Below, in pieces: positions 61,019-64,000 of a stretch of DNA of 64,000 nucleotides. The DNA lies in assembly GCA_032358165.1 (NCBI GenBank), contig JAALGY010000042.1, positions 1,178,001 to 1,242,000 of the forward strand, given 5' to 3'. The position numbers and the translations under genes were made by a program. The stretch is from Diplosphaera chodatii. Its lineage: Eukaryota; Chlorophyta; Trebouxiophyceae; Prasiolales; Stichococcaceae. Position 1 is the stretch's first letter; each line of letters begins with the position of its first letter. The notes below the pieces were generated by a model that saw nothing but the letters and a program-made list of their open reading frames with translations, was not told the origin of the DNA and made no database searches.

Positions 61019-64000
61019 ATGGCGCCAGCAGCCATGATGGTCGCCGCTTGCGCCCTGTTCGGCGTGCTCGCCGCCGCCGGCGCCGCCGCCCAGCGCTCAG
61101 GCAACATGGCGTACTTGCCGCCTGTTCCCACGCTTCCTCACCTCGCCAAGCCGGGTGAGCAACACCTGGTGCATCCAATCCTGCTCAGATAGCTGAACAC
61201 GTCAACAGTCTCACCATCAGCGGTGCTCGTAGCGCCCGAAAAGCAAAATGCGTTTATGCTTCCCCCGATGCATGCTGCGCGCAGAGCCGGCTGAGGTGCA
61301 TCTGCTGCACGGACGGGCGCTGGGCGAGACCGGCCGCAAGTACAGGGACCCGGCCAAGTCTGCATGGGAGCCCCGCACGACCAAGGCCAGCGACGCCGTG
61401 TTCGGACAGGTGAGTCAGACCTGTCAGACAGGTGCTGTTGACATTATGCAATCGTTTGAGCTCGAGGTGCAATGGCTCGTTGATGATCCCACGCACTGCT
61501 CTGCCCTGCACACTGTCAGAGGGCCTGATTTCGGACTTGAAGAACACCTTTGCAGTTGATTGTTAACAGACTGCAGCACATTGGAACCTTGATCAGTAGC
61601 GCCACATGCATCCTGGAGGCTGTTTGTGTTTCCGACGAGATGCCAGGCTCTCGGCGTGCAAGTGTGCAGCAGCAGCTGCCGCTGCCAAGTGTGGTGCACA
61701 ACGCCGTGTCCAAAGGCCAGCTGCACCAGCATGGGGTGTCACTGACCCTGGTGATCGACGCGCCGCAAGGGCGTGGCCAGCGGCGACCCCTTCGCCAAGT
61801 CCGTCATCCTGTGGACGCGCGTGACGCTGCCGTCGGGCGCCGGCAAGAACAAGCCGGCCTTCCTGGACTACTGTGTGTCCACGACGAAGAAGTTCCAGAA
61901 GTGCGTCACCCGCGGCACCACCCTCACCGACGCCGCCGTGGACCACACAGTCAAGGTGCGGCCGTGTGGCACAGCCAACTGTGCAGCTGGTGAGCGCCCC
62001 ACGATGCAGGTGTCAGGCTGTCTGTTGCCTGCGGCTGATCGCCATGTTACGCTACCGCAGGTGGAGGCGCGCGGCCTGAAGCCCAACACCAAGTACTTCT
62101 ACCAGTGGCGGTACCGCCAGAACGACAAGACCGCCCCGGTGAGACTGCCACTGCATGAGCACCCCTCGCTCCAGATGCAGAGCTGCTCTACATCCTGTCC
62201 ACTGACACACGCTACCGAAGTGCGCTGCTTTCCGAGGGGCGGTCACAAAGCACCATTACGTGTCCGTGCCGCCTGCAGGTGTACTCCCCCATCGGCCGCA
62301 CCCGCACCCTGCCCAAGGCCAACGATGAGAACTACAAGCGCGTCCGCATCGCCCACTTCTCCTGCTCCAACTTCGTGAGCGCCTTGTGCCGCCGTCACAA
62401 CACGCTGCGCACAGCTCATGGGCATGCACTGGGCTGCTGCATATTATCTTCAGGACTGTTATGACCCCCGCACCTGTTGCCCCCTGCAGCCGGAGGGCTT
62501 CTTCACCGCCTACGGGTGAGCTGCCATGCCCCGGGCTCCTTGACCCCAACCCCTCCGACCCCCCCAACACAGCATCGTCTTCTGCAGTGGATGGCACTGG
62601 CACCTGCGACTGGTCCTGCATCCACTCTGCATGCCGTGCACCCAGCTGGCAGCGTCTGCTGTGTTGCTTGGTGTCTGGCAGTTGCCCTGATATCATGCGG
62701 CCCTGCCTCCGCAGCCAGATGGCCCGCATGGCGGACCGCGGCGAGATCGACTTCCTGGTGCACACCGGCGAGTGAGTGCCGGCCTCCCTGACAGGCAGCT
62801 TCACCGGCAGACTTGAGGGCTGACTTCGCCTCAGCGTGCTTCACTGGCACCATGCTTCTGTCTTCATGGCAGTGCTTCATGGATATTGCTGCTCAAATAG
62901 CCCAGTCAACCTCCTGCAAGTGCTCGTCTCAGCTCACAACCGTTCGCTGTGTCCTGCAGCTACATCTACGAGTACAACGAGACCGGCACCACCGCCATCA
63001 CCGACCCCGTCCTGCGCGCGGTGCGTGGAAACCCTGCGTGTGAACCGCCCAGTTTGCACTGCTTGGAGACCCTCGTCTTCCTCCGGCCTGTGTTGTTCTG
63101 AGGCCAGCACCAACCTGCATGTGTGTCTAAGCTTTGCTGACACCGTGTGCAGACCCGCAACCCCAAGCCCGCCAAGGAGATCCTGACGCTTGAGGATTAC
63201 CGGTGAGCGAATTCAGCACTGTCACACGCTGTTGTCTGGTTGCTCTAAAGAACACACAGAAGCCGTCCATACCTGCAGCGGCACGCAGGAACGGTCCTGG
63301 TGCTGTAGCGCCTGAAGCATGCTGAACTTTCTTCCGCGCTGCTCGCAGCACGCGGTACAACCAGTACAACAGCGACATGGACACCCGCGCCATGCGCGCC
63401 TCCGCCCCGCTCATCCCCGTGTGGGACGACCACGAGTTCGCCAAGTGAGCACGCCCCAAGCTGCATGCTGCCTGGGCTGCAGCATATGCACTGCACGCAT
63501 GCAGCTAGGTCTGGTAGACCTTCCCGACCAGCGTGCAGTCGTGCGGGCGTCGGGCGTGGCTGTCAGTGCAAGCAGCTGGGCACTCCCTGATTGAGCCGTC
63601 GTACCCACCCTGCAGCGACGCCTGGCTCCTGGGCGCCCAGAACCACCAGCCCGCGACGGAGGGCGACTGGCTGACGCGCCGGGGCATCGCCATCCAGGGT
63701 GGGTGCTGGCCCCCTGCAGCTGCACTGCTGCCGCCTGTGCCCAGGTCGCACAGACTGCGGCACGCAGCGTTGGCTGCTCATTTGCCTGACGCACAGTCCT
63801 GCTGGCTGTCCGCCAATCAGGTTTTTGCAACACTTTGGTCCCTGACCTGCTGTCCCTTGAACCTGCTGCGCAGTGTACTACGAGCAGCTGCCCATCCGCC
63901 AGGCCAACGCCGACAACAAGCTGCAGGTACAGACTTGTAGCCTGCTCCCTTTGCGTTGATGCTTGGGCTGACGCTGATTTTCGCCTGCTGCTGGGCGGGC
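61019..64000 (+). CDS. PhoD-like secreted phosphatase, copy E (cut off by the window edge)
   Basis: Closest to copy D. Exon 1 (61019-61154) encodes the signal peptide MAPAAMMVAACALFGVLAAA. Exon 2 starts at 61285. Then VASGDPFAKSVILWTRV (about 61770; its acceptor is AAG, not CAG), LKPNTKYFYQWRYRQND, VYSPIGRTRTLPKANDEN, IAHFSCSNF, FLVHTGD-YIYEYNETG (Asp codon split at about 62772), EILTLEDYR, RYNQYNSDMDTRAMRAS, APLIPVWDDHEF (about 63420), NHQPATEGDW and YYEQLPIRQANADNKLQ (about 63870-63926). The LDTR, TGDIH and C-terminal exons lie beyond the window, so intactness cannot be judged. Confidence 0.92.

Overview
The window is nuclear DNA from a GC-rich, intron-dense green plant lineage, most likely a unicellular chlorophyte alga. 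Evidence: nearly every gene is cut into short exons by GT-AG introns of about 80-350 bases; a plant-type SPA (COP1-partner) protein is present; an RsmD-type methyltransferase and an adenylosuccinate lyase carry leaders that look like organelle transit peptides. No prokaryotic operon, tRNA, rRNA, CRISPR array, transposase or reverse transcriptase was recognised. Exon edges were derived by hand from splice sites, reading phase and family motifs. They are firm for thymidylate kinase, the receiver exons of the SPA-like gene and the repeated-exon gene, and approximate elsewhere.

Region 1 (0.5-18.5 kb) holds conserved single-copy genes in two divergent pairs: thymidylate kinase (-) / adenylosuccinate lyase (+), and a receiver-pseudokinase-WD40 protein (-) / RsmD-like methyltransferase (+). 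The receiver-pseudokinase-WD40 gene is the most striking item. A two-component receiver domain with its phospho-acceptor Asp is joined, in phase and without room for a promoter, to an SPA1-type protein.

Region 2 (19.3 kb to the end) is a tandem, same-strand family of secreted PhoD-like phosphatases/phosphodiesterases. Copies A (19.3-24.7), C (47.3-53.2), D (54.1-60.2) and E (61.0 to the window edge, cut off) appear intact in what is visible. Copy B is reduced to a first exon at 26.05 kb and a last exon at 46.2 kb, with about 20 kb of unrelated DNA between them. Copies share exon layout; D/E share intron 1 and 5' flank, and C/D share a nearly identical block in exon 3, suggesting recent duplication and gene conversion.

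Region 3 (26.2-46.2 kb) is this 20 kb interruption. It contains a minus-strand gene (31.7-36.0 kb) with six tandemly duplicated phase-0 mini-exons of 22-25 codons, a second minus-strand multi-exon gene of unknown function (40.8-46.05 kb), exon-like blocks on the plus strand (27.6-30.9 kb), and a seven-unit satellite of about 172 bp (39.6-40.8 kb).

Functionally, the left part serves nucleotide synthesis, light/clock-type signalling and organellar ribosome modification; the right part points to expanded extracellular phosphate scavenging.
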